Shown: positions 44,509 to 56,938 of the stretch, one piece after another
How the letters are laid out: the number at the start of each line of letters is the position of its first letter
Numbering within the stretch: the stretch's first letter is position 1
Assembly: GCF_947507565.1 (NCBI RefSeq)
Contig: NC_089183.1
Coordinates: 3,100,001-3,164,000, forward strand
DNA length: 64,000 nucleotides
From: Oscarella lobularis
Taxonomy: Eukaryota; Porifera; Homoscleromorpha; Homosclerophorida; Oscarellidae
Reading direction: 5' to 3'
Made by a program: the position numbers and the translations under genes
Notes under the pieces: generated by a model
What the model was told of the DNA's origin: nothing
Database searches by the model: none
Seen by the model: only the letters and a program-made list of their open reading frames with translations

Positions 44509-47500
44509 TCAGTGAACGCGTAAGACAACGAGAAACTTACCAGAAAAAATTGCGGGTACTTCATTTGAGTAGCCGATGTCAGGGTCCGTCACGGCATTGA
44601 TAAAATGCCTGCGGGTTGCTCTCATGCCGAACTTGTCTGCCCACGCGTCCAGCATTTCTACAGCACGATCAACATCGTTGCGTTGCTCTCCAAACGCATG
44701 AATTTCAAAATGTTCAAAAGGTTCCGGTCCCAAAATTCTCCCAATACTTCTCCATTTGGGTTGAGTGCGTTGGGCCGCTCTAAATCTTTCTCGCAAGGTC
44801 ATCGGTTTATCAAGGAACTCGTCATCAAATGAGAAAGCCACATCTAGAAAGGGAGCAGATATAAACATTAATTCATTGCTAAATCAATGAAATAGAAGTG
44901 CACATGTTCACCTTTATGCGTAGCTGCGGTTCCTGTTTCAACAAAGCGCCCTATAATAAATCATACAAGCTATCACTTCACAGCTGCTTACGGAAGTCTA
45001 ACTTTTTAATACAGAAGGAGAACTGGCTTGAATAAAGTTTAAATCTTTCTCGGCCTCCGCCATCTGCGAGTAAAATCGCCATCAAATAATCTTGCTTATA
45101 AAAATATCTAGTTACCTCCTCATCGGAAAGTTCAATGGCGCCATCTTCATATAATAGGAGAAGCAAATAAAACAGATGTAATTTTCGAGCCACGTTAGCA
45201 AGGCTCTGCGCTGTGGCGCCAATATTTTCGCTCCAAGTAGAAAACAGCTTTTCTGCAGTCTGACACTCCACTTTTTCAGCGTGCGATAAACCTTGCAAAC
45301 GTTCTTTTAAAGCATTCCTTCCTGTTTCGTCTTTCTCGAGGCACGCTATTATAGCGCGATGTGTCTTGTAAGACAGAAAATCAACATGATCGTCGGGAAG
45401 AGCAAGGAGATCTTTCAGGCTGTCTTTTATCTTCCCTTCGCTAACTAAAGTGTTTGACTTTTTCGAAGTCTTTATCTTCTCGTCAACTTTTTCTTCTGGG
45501 TAGGCCAGCGGGAAATCTCTAAGCTGCTGTAATTCGGCGCAACTGATGTACAAATATGAAGTATTTGTCCCTGGACTTTTCTGACGAAGAATTTTTTCGG
45601 CAGTTCGTTTTAGATTTGTTAGCAATTTCATGCACTCTCGCTCCGAGTGAACTGGGCCACGAACAACAAAATCCATTGCTTTATCTTTCTGCTGCAACCT
45701 TATCATTCCTTCAACTAAATGATCATCAATTGTCTTCTGGATCATCAACCCGCCGTGCCAAATTACAGGTTCTAAACCACGAAAGCAATCGACATTGCGA
45801 ACGTGGCATTGTAGAAACGGCATCGTTCCTAGAGTTATTATATCCGTCTCTTCAGCTTGTCTCAAGCGTCGTCCAATGTAGATTTTCATTTCGGAACTTT
45901 CACTCCATACTTCAGGTGGACGTTCCTGATCTAATAGAGCTGGAAACCGATAAGCATCTGGTTCATCCGGAAGCGGGTAGCAAATTTCCAAATAACATAA
46001 TAGCGTTATCGTCTCGTTGATATTTTCCCACTTTTCATCGTTGAAGGCTTCAAGAGCACTCTGAATCTTTTCTTTCTTCGCTGTGCCGGGCGGGGAGCAC
46101 TGAAGGCTGATTGGAAAATCTGGGGAGTCAGCGGGCGACAGCAATGGACCAATTGCTTTCTGGCATAGCCAAGCAGGATTTAGAATGATTTTGTCTTCAA
46201 TGACAAAAATCTAATTTCCCGTTATATATCAGTAGACAAAGGAAAAATAAATTTACTGACCTCGCCGATTCCTTGCAGGAACTCGACGAACAAATCTTGA
46301 ACCTGATCTGAAAGACCAGGCCAAATGCTGTTCACAAGCAGTTGTTTAAAAATGTACGCCTCCATCACACGAATGCTAAAACAGCTATCCTGCATGGCAT
46401 CAATAAACTACTATACATTGTTGATCGTAATGTGACTCGCCTCTTCACTCTGAGGAATTAGGGACGTCTTCCGTAGAGACGATAGCGTTTTCTCCCGTAT
46501 GTCTTTAGCCGCTTCACTTTCTACTCTACCAAAAAAACGTTTTATTAAAGACAGCCTAAGTTTTTGAAACGGTTGCCGCAATGTAGGCAAGAAAGATGTC
46601 ACCGCCGCCTCAATAATAAGTGGAACATCTTGAGATGTCTTTTCAAAGAAAATTAGCTTAAAACCGTTACACGTCTAATAGAAGTTTACCTCGATTACAA
46701 GTGTTTTGACCTTTGCAATAGCGTGTTTCAGTAGGTCCAACGTTTTTGAACTTCGTTTACGACAATTTAGAACAAAGTATTTTTCGTAAAAGTTGAACCA
46801 ACGGCCGTACGTTTCCCGAAGGTTCAACACAAGTTGTCGCAATTTCATTTCTCCATTTTCCAAATTTTGAAGCGCGTCTTTTCGACTTCCTATTACGATA
46901 ACGTAGGCTTTTTTCAGTTCTGTGAGACCGACGCTGCATTTCACAAATGAGCAAAAGTAGAAGCTCGACTCCCGCAGTTCACTGTTGTTTTTTGTTAAAT
47001 CAACAACGAGAAGAAAAGCTGTTGTAGACTCGGAGAAGAAGAGACAGTGCGTTTTATGAAAGTAAGACTGCCCGGCGAAATCGCAGAAAACCATCTCGCC
47101 GGCGGATTTAATGGCTGCTTTTGTAACCTCCATGCTGGCAGTCCGGCGATCGTCGCCTCCTTTTTTCCAGTCAATGTTTTGAAGAGTTTTGATTAAAGTC
47201 GTTTTGCCAGCTTTTGCATCTCCAATAACACAAATCTTGATACGCTTCGCTTTTGTTGTGCCTTGAGAGTAAAGTTCTTGGTATCGATATTTAACCTAAA
47301 GGAAAGGCAGCTAGGTGTTTGTCAAAAGTTCATGAGAGCCAGTCAACTAACCCACGATTCAAAAAGAAATTGTCTCACTTCAGTTTCGCAAGGATATTCG
47401 TGAGGAAGCAAATTATCCTAAAACGTTGCGTCATTATGTTTCAGCCAAATATCTACTAGTAGTAAGCTTTTATATTATAAAGTAGATACTGTAAAACACT

Positions 47501-50500
47501 ATATATAATATTTTAGTTGTATTACATTATTGTTAGTGCAACTATTTGCTAAATAACTTATAAGGTAGCTAAAATGCAAAACAATATTGCTCTAATAGGA
47601 AACCGCATATTTTTATTAGACCCAAAGTAATTTTAACGGAGAACTAGTTTGAGATACCCAAAAGAATTTTATATAAAATCAAATAAATAACTACAAACAA
47701 CCTAACGGCAGCCCAAAACTGGAATTTATACTCAATTAGAGAACTTTAAAACGATAAATGCATAACCGCTTATTTATTAAGACACCTTACCTCTCCACAA
47801 CGGCTCACGAGACTAAGGTCCTTAGATAAAATGAAATTCAAAAAATCCAAATGTTTAACTAAATGTATGACACTAATAGATAATGCTAATTAATTCCGCA
47901 AAATCTGAATTACTCAAAAGCTTGATACGCATTTTCATAAAAGCATGCAGTACGGAATTGTTTCTCTGAGAAGTCAAGTTTAACTTTACCGGCACAAAAT
48001 CAAATTTACAAACAAACCTTGTCAATTTTATTGACATCTGCTCCAGCGTCGATTAGCATTTTAGCAATTTCTACGTGGCCATCAGAACATACTTTCCACA
48101 GCGGCCCTCGTTTATCCTAAAACATCTAATAAGTTTTTATATAAAGTAAACACAGTACCAGAAACCCCGTCTGTCTTATTAACATCCGTTCCTGAGTCAA
48201 TTAATAGTTTGGCAATTTCTGCGTTATTATTAGAACATGCTGCCCAAAAAGGATCTCTTTCATCCTAAAGATTCTAGTTGGACAAAGAACACAGCAGGTC
48301 TCTAAAGTAGCACTAATACAAACCCAGCTGGCTGCCTTATTGACATCCGCTCCAGCGTCAATTAATAGTTTGGCAATTTCTACGTGATTAATAGAACACG
48401 CTGCACACAAAGGATTTTTTCCGCACTAAAGATTCTTATTAGATAAAGAACAGCAGGTCTGTAATTAAAGTAACAGACTACCAACCCCGTCTGTCTGATT
48501 GACATCCACTCTAACGCCGATTAATAGTTTAGCAATTTCTACGTGACCATTAAAACACGCATTCAACAAAGGCCCCCTTCCAGCCTAAATTTAGAATTTA
48601 ATTAAATAAAGACAACTTTTCTATAAAGTAACACAGTACAAACCCCGTCTGTCTGATTGACATCCGCTCCAGCGTCGATTAATAGTTTGACAATTTCTAC
48701 GTAACCATGAGAACACGCATCCAACAAAGGCCCTCTTCCACCCTAAAAATATCATTAGATAAAACACAGCTTTTCTTCTATAAGAGTACTAACAAACCCT
48801 GTCTGTCTGATTGGCATCCGCTCCAACGTCGATTAATAGTCTGGCAATTTCTACGTAATGATAAAAACACGCTTCCAACAAAGGCCGTCTTCCAGCCTAA
48901 AGAAAAGAATCTAATCAGATAAAACTTTTCTACGAAAATGGTACAACCTTGTCTGTCTGATTGACATCCGCTCCAGCGTCGATTAATAGTTTGGCGATTT
49001 CTACGTAACAATTAGAACACGCTTCCAACAAAATCCCTGTTCCATCCTAAAGAATCTAATCAGATAAAAACTTTTCTACGAAAATAACGCGGTACAAACC
49101 TTGTCTGTCTGATTGACATCCGCCCCAGCGTCGATTAATAGTTTGGCAATTTCTACGTCGCCTATAGAACACGCTTCCAACAAAGGCCGTCTTCCAGCCT
49201 AAAGAATCTAATCAGATAAAAACGAAAATAACACGATACAAACCTCCTCTGTCCGATTGACATCCGCTCCAGCGTCGATTAATAGTTTAACAATTTCTTT
49301 GTAACAATTAGAACACGCTTCCAACAAAATCCCTTTTCCAGCCTAAAGAATATATAATCAGATTAAAACTTTTAAAATTAACACAGTACAAACCTTGTCT
49401 GTCTGATTGACATCCGCTCCAGCGTCGATTAATAGTTTGGCAATTTCTACGTGATCTATAGAACACGCTTCCAACAAAGGCCGTCTTCCAGCCTAAAGAA
49501 TCTAATCAGATAAAAACTTTTTTACGAAAATAACACGGTACAAACCTTGTCTGTCTGATTGACATCCGCTCCAGCGTCGATTAATAGTTTGGCAATTTCT
49601 ACGTAACAATTAAAACACGCTTCCAACAAAATCCCTTTTCCAGCCTAAAGAATCTAATAAGATAAAAACGTTTCTACGAAAATAACACAGTACAAACCCT
49701 GTCTGTCTGATTAACATCCGCTCCAGCGTCGATTAATAGTTTGGCAATTTCTACGTAACCATTAAAACACGCTTTCCACAGAGGCCCTTGTCCATCCTAC
49801 AAATTTTTATCAGATATAGAAACATGTCTATAAAGTAGCATATGCAGTACTACAAACCATCTCTGTCTCATTGACGTCGGCTTTAGCATCGATTAATCCT
49901 TTGGCAATTTTTAGGTGACCATTAGAGCACGCGTCTCGCAAAAGCCAACTTCTGCACTAAAGATTCTCATTAGAAAAAAGCGGATGTCTTTTGAAAGTAA
50001 AAACTTTGTCTGTCTCATTGGCAGCCGCACCAGCTTCAATTAATAGTTCAGAAACTTTTATGTGACCTCTAGAATACACTTCCGCCAAATTCTAAAGATT
50101 CTCATTAGAATGTTTGTAAAGTAACACACTACTACATACCCTGTTTATCTGATAGACATCCGCTCCAGCGTCGATTAATAGTTTGGCAATTTCTACGTGA
50201 CCATTACAACACGCTTCCCACAAAGGGCCTTGTCCATCCTAAGTTTTCAATCAGAAGATATATAACAACATGCTTATAAGGGTAACACATAACAAACCTC
50301 GTCTATCTGATTGACATCTGCTCTAGCGTCGATTAGCTGTTTGGCTAGTTTGACGTGGCCATTAGAACACGCTACCCACAAAAGCCCTCTCCCATTCTAA
50401 AGATTCTAATTAGATAACAACACTGTCTATAAAAATAACATAATACTACAAACGTTGTCTGTCTCATTGATATCCGCCCCAGCATCGATTAAAATTTTAA

Positions 50501-53244
50501 TTTCGTGACCTTTTGAACACGCTTCCCACAAAATTCCTCGTCCATCCTAAATTTTCAATCAGATAAACAACAATATGCTTACGTATACACGTAACTAGAA
50601 TATCATCAACTAATAGTTTGGCAATTTCTACGTGGCCAATAGATAATCCTGTCCACAAAGGTCTTCTTCCATCCTTAGTTTTCAATGAGATAAATAACAA
50701 CATGCTTTTAACATACTACTAGTAACAAACCCCATCTATCTGATTGACATCGGCTCTAGCGTCAATTAGCAGTTTGGCAATTTTGACGTGACCATTAGAA
50801 CAGGCTTCCAACAAAGGCCCTCTCCCATTCTAAAGATTATAATTAGATAACAACACTGTCTATTGGAGTAACATTCTACTACAAACCTTGTTTGTCTCAT
50901 TGACATCCGCTCCAGCGTCTATTAATAATTTGAAAATTTTCACGTGACCATTAGAACATGCTTCCAACAAAGGTCCTCTTCCACTCTAATAACATTCCAT
51001 GTAGATATAGAAGTCTATAAAAGTAACACACTACTACAAACCCAGTCTCTTTTGTTGATATCCGCTCCAGCATCAGTTAATAGTTCGACAATTTCCAAGT
51101 AACCATTAGAACACGCTTTCCACAAAGGTCCTTCTTCATCCTAAAAATTTCAGACAGATAAGAACTGCAGGTCAAAAGCAGCGCACTACTACAAACCAAG
51201 TCTGCCTTATTGACATCTGCTTCGGCGTCGATTAGTACTTTGGCAACTTTTACGTAGCCTTTAGAACACGCCAACCACAAAGGACTTCTTCTAAACTAAG
51301 ATTGTGCCAAAATTAGAAAACGGGCAACAAGTTGATAAAAGAAGCAACAACGACAAACCCGGTCAGCGTTATTGACATTTGCTCCAGCGTCGGTTAATAG
51401 TTTTGTAGTTTCTACGTGACCATGAGAACACGCTTCCCACAAAGGCCCTCGTCCATTCTAAAGCAGATAAAGAACAACATGAATGTCTATAAAATAGCAC
51501 AGTAGTACAAACCAGGTCTTTCTTATTGACATCTGCTGCAGCGTTAATTAATAGTTTAGCAATTTCTACGTGATTATTCGAACACGCTGCCAACAAAGGC
51601 CCTCTTCCATACTAAAAATTCTAATTAGATAAAGATAAAGTAACACTTCTACAAACGCAGTCTGTCTTATTGGCATCCGCTCCAGCGACGATTAATAGTT
51701 TGACCATTTCCACATGACCATTAGAACAGGCTGCCCACAAAGGCCCTCTTTCATCCTGAAAATGGGATAAAAGACAGCTTGATTCTAAAGTTAACACTTT
51801 ACTACAAACTTTGTCTGTCTTATTGACATCCGCTCCAGCGTCAAGTAATAGTTTGGCAATTTCCACGTGACCATTAGAGCACGCTTCGCACAAAGGCCCT
51901 CTTTCACCCTAAAGATTCTCCTTACCTAACAACATGTCTATAAAAGTAACACACTACTACAGACCACGTCTCTCTTATTGACATCCGCTCCAGCGTCGAT
52001 TAATAGTTTGACAATTTCCACGTGACCATTAGAACACGCTTCGCACAAAGGCCCTCCTCTTTCACTCTAAAAATACTCTTAAGACATTGAACAACATGTC
52101 TATAATAGTAACACACTACAACCGACTGATTGACATTAGCTCCTGCGTCGATCAATAGTTTGGCAATTTCTTCGTGATCATTAGAACACGCTCCCCACAG
52201 AGGCCCTCTTTTACCCTAAATATTCCAATTAGATAAATAACAATACTTTTGGAAAAGTAGCACACTACAAACCCTGTCTCTCTTGTTGACATCCGCTCCA
52301 GCGTTGATTAATAGTTCGGCAATATCTACGTGACCATTAGAACACACTTCCCACAGAGGCTCTTGTTCAAACTAAAATTTTAATTAAGAGCAGCATGTCT
52401 GTGAAAGTACCACACTACCACAAACCCAGTCTGTCTTATTAACATTCGTTCCAGCGTCGATTAATATTTTGGCCATTTCCACTTGACCATTAGAACACGC
52501 TGCCCACAAAAGACCTCTTCCACTCTAAAAATTCTAATTAGAAACATGTCTATAAGAGTATCTCACTACTACAGACCCAGTCTGTCTTATTGACATCCGC
52601 TCCAGCGTCAATTAATAGTTTGAACATTTTCACGTGACCATTAGAACACGCTGCCCACAAAAGACCTCTTCCACTCTAAAAATTCTAATTAGATAAAGAA
52701 CAACATGTCTATAAAAGTAACACACTACTACAAACCACGTCTGTCTTATTGACATTCGCTCCAGCATCGATTAATAGTTTGGCAATTTCCACGTGACCCT
52801 TAGAATACGCTGCCCACAAAAGACTTCTTTCAAAACGAAAATTCTGTTTAGATATATACATTATCATAAAAGTTAGGATTAAAAGTTGAATTCTACTGCT
52901 AACCTCGTCTATGTTATTGACATTCGCTCCAGCGTCTATTAATAGTTTGACAGTTTTCACGTGACCACTAGAACACGCTGCCTCCAAAAGTCCTTTTTCA
53001 TTCTAAAGATTTTAATAGATAAAGAACAACATGTTTATAAAAGTAACACATGTACTTCAAACCTTGTCTGTCTTATTGACATCCGCTCCAGCGTCGTTTA
53101 CAAGTTCAAAGTGACCATCAGAACACGCATTCCGCAAAAGCTCTCTTTTATTCTAAAGATTTCGATTTGATTACAGGGTTATTTTCACTCGGGGCTTTCC
53201 ACATCGAAAGCGTTTGCCCGAGTCCGACTAGTCCATGCCGCCAT
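44509..53244 (-). CDS. Ankyrin-Roc-COR-Death protein (ROCO family) with about 34 ankyrin exons
   Basis: Proposed exon 1 is MAAWTSRTRANAFD (ATG 53242-53244), spliced in phase 0 to the first ankyrin exon. About 34 single-repeat exons span 53.15-48.0 kb; one typical unit reads LLIDAGADVNKTD. After an AT-rich intron (47417-48015, no gene seen) come a linker exon (HEYPCETEVRQFLFESW) and the Roc domain (47.28-46.68 kb: GDAKAGKTTLIKTLQ, DFAGQ, IGSRKD). COR spans 46.6-45.0 kb (ILNPAWLCQKAIGPLLSP, GGLMIQKTIDDHLVEGMI). The C-terminal Death domain is at 44.85-44.52 kb (KWRSIGRILGPEPFEHF, VEMLDAWADKFGMRATRR). The order matches the non-kinase part of DAPK1. Likely an intracellular scaffold or GTPase linked to death-fold signalling. 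The 3' end is uncertain. Confidence 0.85.
48015..53155 (-). repeat. Array of about 34 one-repeat ankyrin exons with co-amplified introns
   Basis: Period about 150-165 bp. Each unit is a phase 0-0 exon of about 99 nt plus a short intron ending TTTAG and starting GTTTGTA. On the plus strand the shared core is CAGCGTCGATTAATAGTTTG. Units at 48.6-49.8 kb are the most alike, introns included, pointing to recent unequal exchange. One unit near 50.6 kb is degenerate. Confidence 0.9.
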
Positions 53245-53344
53245 TCACTATCCAAGGGAGAGCTTTGAAAACTGTATTGAAATAAGACTCTCTTCTTTTC
53301 GTCGCAGGAAGGAGAAGGTGTTTCACTCAGAGGGATCGTGCACG

Positions 53345-53560
53345 TGAACTAACAAAGCACGTGACGGTCATATTTCCCAAAGAATCGACGGGGTTTGTAG
53401 TAGTGATTTGCACTTGCGACGTTAATCGCTCAGTTTGCATCTTGAGTCTGTACGTGTGCAACAACGGGGCTTTATTAGTGTCGATAATTAAAGTTACAAC
53501 TGTTACGTAGTCGACACTGGCGGCACAACACTTGGTCCACATATTCGTGTAAATTGTGCG
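53345..53560 (-). pseudogene. Second, more degraded glycoside hydrolase fragment
   Basis: Shares stretches with the pseudogene to its right, for example GTGCAAATCACTAC followed by TTCTNTGGGAAAT, and the preceding HTD-like region. No sustained reading frame. A relic of a duplicated copy. Confidence 0.6.
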
Positions 53561-53639
53561 TGGCTAAGACATCTCAGGAATATTGACGTTATCACTACAC
53601 CAGACCACCATCGGCCGTCCGACTACAATCACTTAGTGT

Positions 53640-54265
53640 TAGACCAACTCAACAGCATGGCTAATTGGTCCAATGTCGTAGTGCGCGTAGCTCGACACGG
53701 CTCGCACGTCCGCAGGTTTCGATGAATTCATGCCGGATGTTGCCGGGCCGGCGTACGCGGCGTGGGGAGCCGACTCCTTGAGCGCTTTACCGACGGCCAG
53801 TGCGAGAAGCGCGTACGCCGTCGCGCATTCGGGGTCGGCTTCCAGAATCCCCCTGTTTGGTTCATTTCACATTTCCCAGAGAATTGACGGATTTGTAGCG
53901 TAGTGATTTGCACTCGTAATTTTGCAATTCGCGTCCGGAGTCCGTGTGCGGCGATAGGCCGTCGTCGTAGAGGGGATTGCCGTATTCCAGTATATATATT
54001 GCGCATAGATTATGTGCTGTGATTAGCTGATTGTAGAGTGTAAATTATAGATGCCTTTTCGATCGACGCCCAAGTGAAATCGGTGCGTATCCAAGATACG
54101 CCCGAAGCTTTGAGCATAGATAGGGCTCCTGGTGGCGGATGACCGACGTAGTGGATGTTGTATCCGTAGGACGCGCCCTCCGACAGGTGGAAAGGGAAGC
54201 AAGTCGTCGACGACGATTGTAGTCAAAGCGAGAGCGAAGAGTAGAGCTCGTAGACTCGGAGTCAT
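53640..54265 (-). pseudogene. Decayed glycoside hydrolase (GH-A clan, GH39/cellulase-like)
   Basis: Successive frames carry conserved blocks of one glycoside hydrolase: a signal peptide (MTPSLRALLFALALTTIV), SYGYNIHYVGHPPPGAL, GVSWIRTDFTWASIEKA, LEYGNPLYDDGLSPHTD, NHYATNPSILWEM, NEPNRGILEADPECATAYAL and PHAAYAGPATSGM. The NEP motif holds the usual acid/base Glu. Breaks: a frame change between signal peptide and core, a gap after HTDSGRE, and a TGA (53867-53869) directly before NEPN. Segments expected in a full enzyme are missing. The block style is most familiar from microbial enzymes, so horizontal origin is possible but unproven. Confidence 0.75.
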
Positions 54266-54539
54266 CCTGCACTTCAAAATAAGATCACGTGTATTAATTT
54301 GAATGAGCAGACCATTTAGCTTTATAAAGATTCCAAAAGCTGCAGTAAACGTTTGTCGCTGACCACGTATTCTTAGCCTCATATACTGGCCATACCACTA
54401 GCTGTTTTTACCTTCTGGTTACGGAACTCTAGTGCATGTATAATGAATGAGTCGCGGTCGGAGACCGTGGCACTCCTACTTAGTCGGGACGTTGCTTGCT
54501 GTGCTACAAAACACTCTATATATAGCACTCGGAGCCAGT

Positions 54540-55238
54540 ATGAAGAAGATAAAGAAGAAAAAGCACTACGTCTATGTTTTAGAACTGGAGCAAAATAAGG
54601 TTTACGTTGGCTCCACATGTTCCTTACACAGACGCTTGCAAGAACACCGTGACGCCGATTGGCGAGGACTCGGAGCTGGTTTTACAAAGTTCTACAGGCC
54701 ACGTTTTATTCACGTCGGAGACGTCACGACAATTTCCTGCAAGACGGCTGAAAAGGCGAGATGCGTCGAGCTGACAAAAACAATTCAACTAATGGCCAAA
54801 CGGGGCGTGGAGAATGTCAGGGGCGGACCTTACTGCCAAATAACGTTGTCGGATCAGACGAAAGCAGAAATACAAAGACTAATTGATCATGTTAAAAATC
54901 GATGCTTCAATTGCCACGCGAGCGATCACAAGCGAAAAGAATGTCCAATTAGAGAAGAGTCCCCTCAATTGCCCGAAGTTGAAGGGGAGTCCCCTGAAAT
55001 GCCCGAAGTTGAGCCTGAAGCTGAATCGCCCGAAGTTACGCCACACGAAGTTGACCTGCCCGGAGTGCCCATGCCCAGGAGCGATGACGACACCAGTCCT
55101 CCAGTTAGATCAACGATAGTGACTACCAGATCTAATACACCGCGTGATGATGATGAACATGTTGATATACGTGAGCTACCCTCAAAGAACAAAAGACGGG
55201 GAATTATTAATCGGCATCGATGCTGTATAATTTCGTAG
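54540..55238 (+). CDS. GIY-YIG nuclease-like protein with CCHC zinc knuckle and CaaX box
   Basis: Intronless frame; start chosen at ATG 54540 (MKKIKKKKHYVYVLELEQ), though the frame is open from 54447. GIY-YIG features: YVYVLELEQNKVYVG, then the conserved Arg in LHRRLQEHRD, a helix EKARCVELTKTIQLMAKRG, and NVRGGPYCQ. A CCHC knuckle follows (CFNCHASDHKRKECP, C-x2-C-x4-H-x4-C). The next ~70 residues are acidic and Pro/Glu-rich, with four LPEVE/MPEVE-like repeats. The C-terminus is RCCIIS, a CaaX box (CIIS) that would predict farnesylation. GIY-YIG folds cut DNA; the GIY-YIG plus NVRGG plus zinc-knuckle combination recalls giant-virus and some protist proteins. Role unknown. Lack of introns among intron-rich neighbours hints at acquisition or retrocopying. 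Confidence 0.85.
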   Translation: MKKIKKKKHYVYVLELEQNKVYVGSTCSLHRRLQEHRDADWRGLGAGFTKFYRPRFIHVGDVTTISCKTAEKARCVELTKTIQLMAKRGVENVRGGPYCQITLSDQTKAEIQRLIDHVKNRCFNCHASDHKRKECPIREESPQLPEVEGESPEMPEVEPEAESPEVTPHEVDLPGVPMPRSDDDTSPPVRSTIVTTRSNTPRDDDEHVDIRELPSKNKRRGIINRHRCCIIS

Positions 55239-55432
55239 CTTGTTTCAATACGCTTAATTAAGAATTTGCCACAAAATTTTTGAAGAGCCGCCCACCAGTT
55301 TACACATATAAGGTCCCATACGTTTCAGAAAGCATAACACTTCTTAAAATTTGTATTTAATTAGCACAAGACAATTCACGCAGAGATTTTATTGATAAAG
55401 ACAATCAGCATTTAGCTAAAGCAAAAACACGT

Positions 55433-56938
55433 CTACTGGCTCTCTTTTCCCGTCAGGACTTGATACAGTGTATCAGCGTCATCTTTCGTCTTCACTCGAA
55501 TGAGATACGTCACTGGACTATTGTCCGTTTTTTCGTCATCCGCGCCTTCTGACTCTTTTTTCCCGGAAGTGGGCAGTGGCGGATTGGCTGGACAAACCAA
55601 CATCAAATTATTTTTACCCTGGCGTGAAGTAGGCGTGGCTTGCGTCCATTGGACATTGAGAAGAATTTGCCCAAGCGTATTATCAGATCTCAGCAATATC
55701 TATAGTAAGATTAAATATGAGAAAATATTTAATTCAATTAGCACCGTACGTTAATTTTTCCTGAGGCTCCTTGAATTAATTTCAGATTCCCAACCCCGCG
55801 TTCTTTCCACTCGTTATTCAATTTATAGAAGAGCTTGGCTCTGACTCTATGTAGGATATCTAGATGATCATCAACAGCATGATCAACCGTTTCCGGGACA
55901 GCCTTAACGTTCGATTCATCATCATCATCATCATTATCAGCACCAGCACCATCATAATCTAAAAATTAAATTAAAATAATTAAATTAATTAATTTAATTA
56001 TACTTGTTGCATGTGTTGTTGGTGCTGTGGGAAGTTTAAACGGGGTTGTACTAACGGGTTGAGAGAAGGGGGATACTCCTGGGTTTAGTGCAAGAGAAGA
56101 TGATCCTAGAAAATAAATCAATAAATCAATATAATATATCCGATTAGTAACGTTACCTGTAGTGACGTCACTTTGCTTTCTTTCTGGAAGAGAAGATGAG
56201 CCTGTAGAACAAATAAAATTAATAATATATAAATATCCAATTAGTGACCTTACCTTTCGTGACGTCACTTTCCTTTCTTTTTTCGTAGTCTTTCTCAATT
56301 CCCGCGAGATGCTTTCGATAGTCGTCGAAAACGGGCGTCAAATCAATTAATGGATTTTCGTTCACGTGACTTGCGATCCAGTCGCGCACGCCCTCGTTCA
56401 ACGCCTTCAAACTCGATTCATATTCGTCCAAAGGACTTGGTTTTTGAACGGCGGTTGATATCAATCCGGAAGCGGTGTCATTTTTCGGCTCCTTATTCAA
56501 ACCGGCGAAAAATGACGATGAGCCGAAATTGACTTGAATTGGAGCTTTTCCGAGAGTGGCTATACTCTGCTGCGAAAAGCCGGTGAATCCCTTTAGCGCG
56601 CTACCGATTCCGTCGCCCTAGAAACACAAACGTCATCTTCTTTTTTTGATATCAAGGTTTTTCTTTTCCGAACGCTTTTCGACGTCGCAGATCTTCGCTT
56701 CGCCGTTATTATTCTATAGGAGGAAAATTGAGGTGCGCACGAACCATGGTAGGTGCCTACTGTCGTTTCTTGATCTCTTCTTTAGGCGCGATGGCGAATT
56801 TTCCGCGCTACGTGCAAGAAATGATTTCGGTTCGGCTCCACGAGCACGAACTAGGCTTACATCTTCTTTCTCGTCGTCGTCAATTACATTGTAGTTGTCC
56901 TGCGTCAGCTCGTTCTCTGCAAGTCGTTTTCTCGCCAT
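55433..56938 (-). CDS. NUP50: Nucleoporin NUP50
   Basis: Starts MARKRLAENELTQDNYN (ATG 56936-56938), matching the NUP50 importin-alpha-binding N-terminus. Exons then give a SALKGFTGF/VNFGSSSFF section with sparse FG-type repeats. The conserved NUP50 block is LNEGVRDWIASHVNENPLID and LTPVFDDYRKHLAGIE (56.3 kb). Low-complexity short exons with GSSS spacers follow. The C-terminal Ran-binding domain is LRSDNTLGQILLNVQW, GKNNLMLVCPANPPLP and VTYLIRVKTKDDADTLYQ, ending TGKESQ. NUP50 sits on the nuclear basket and helps importin recycling. The central region is shorter than the human protein. Divergent to the PHF21-like gene. Confidence 0.93.

Noticed and set aside
48015..53155. Possible CRISPR-like array because of regular 150-165 bp repeats
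   Set aside because: Each unit translates to an ankyrin repeat with splice signals. Unit length, divergence and the eukaryotic setting exclude CRISPR.
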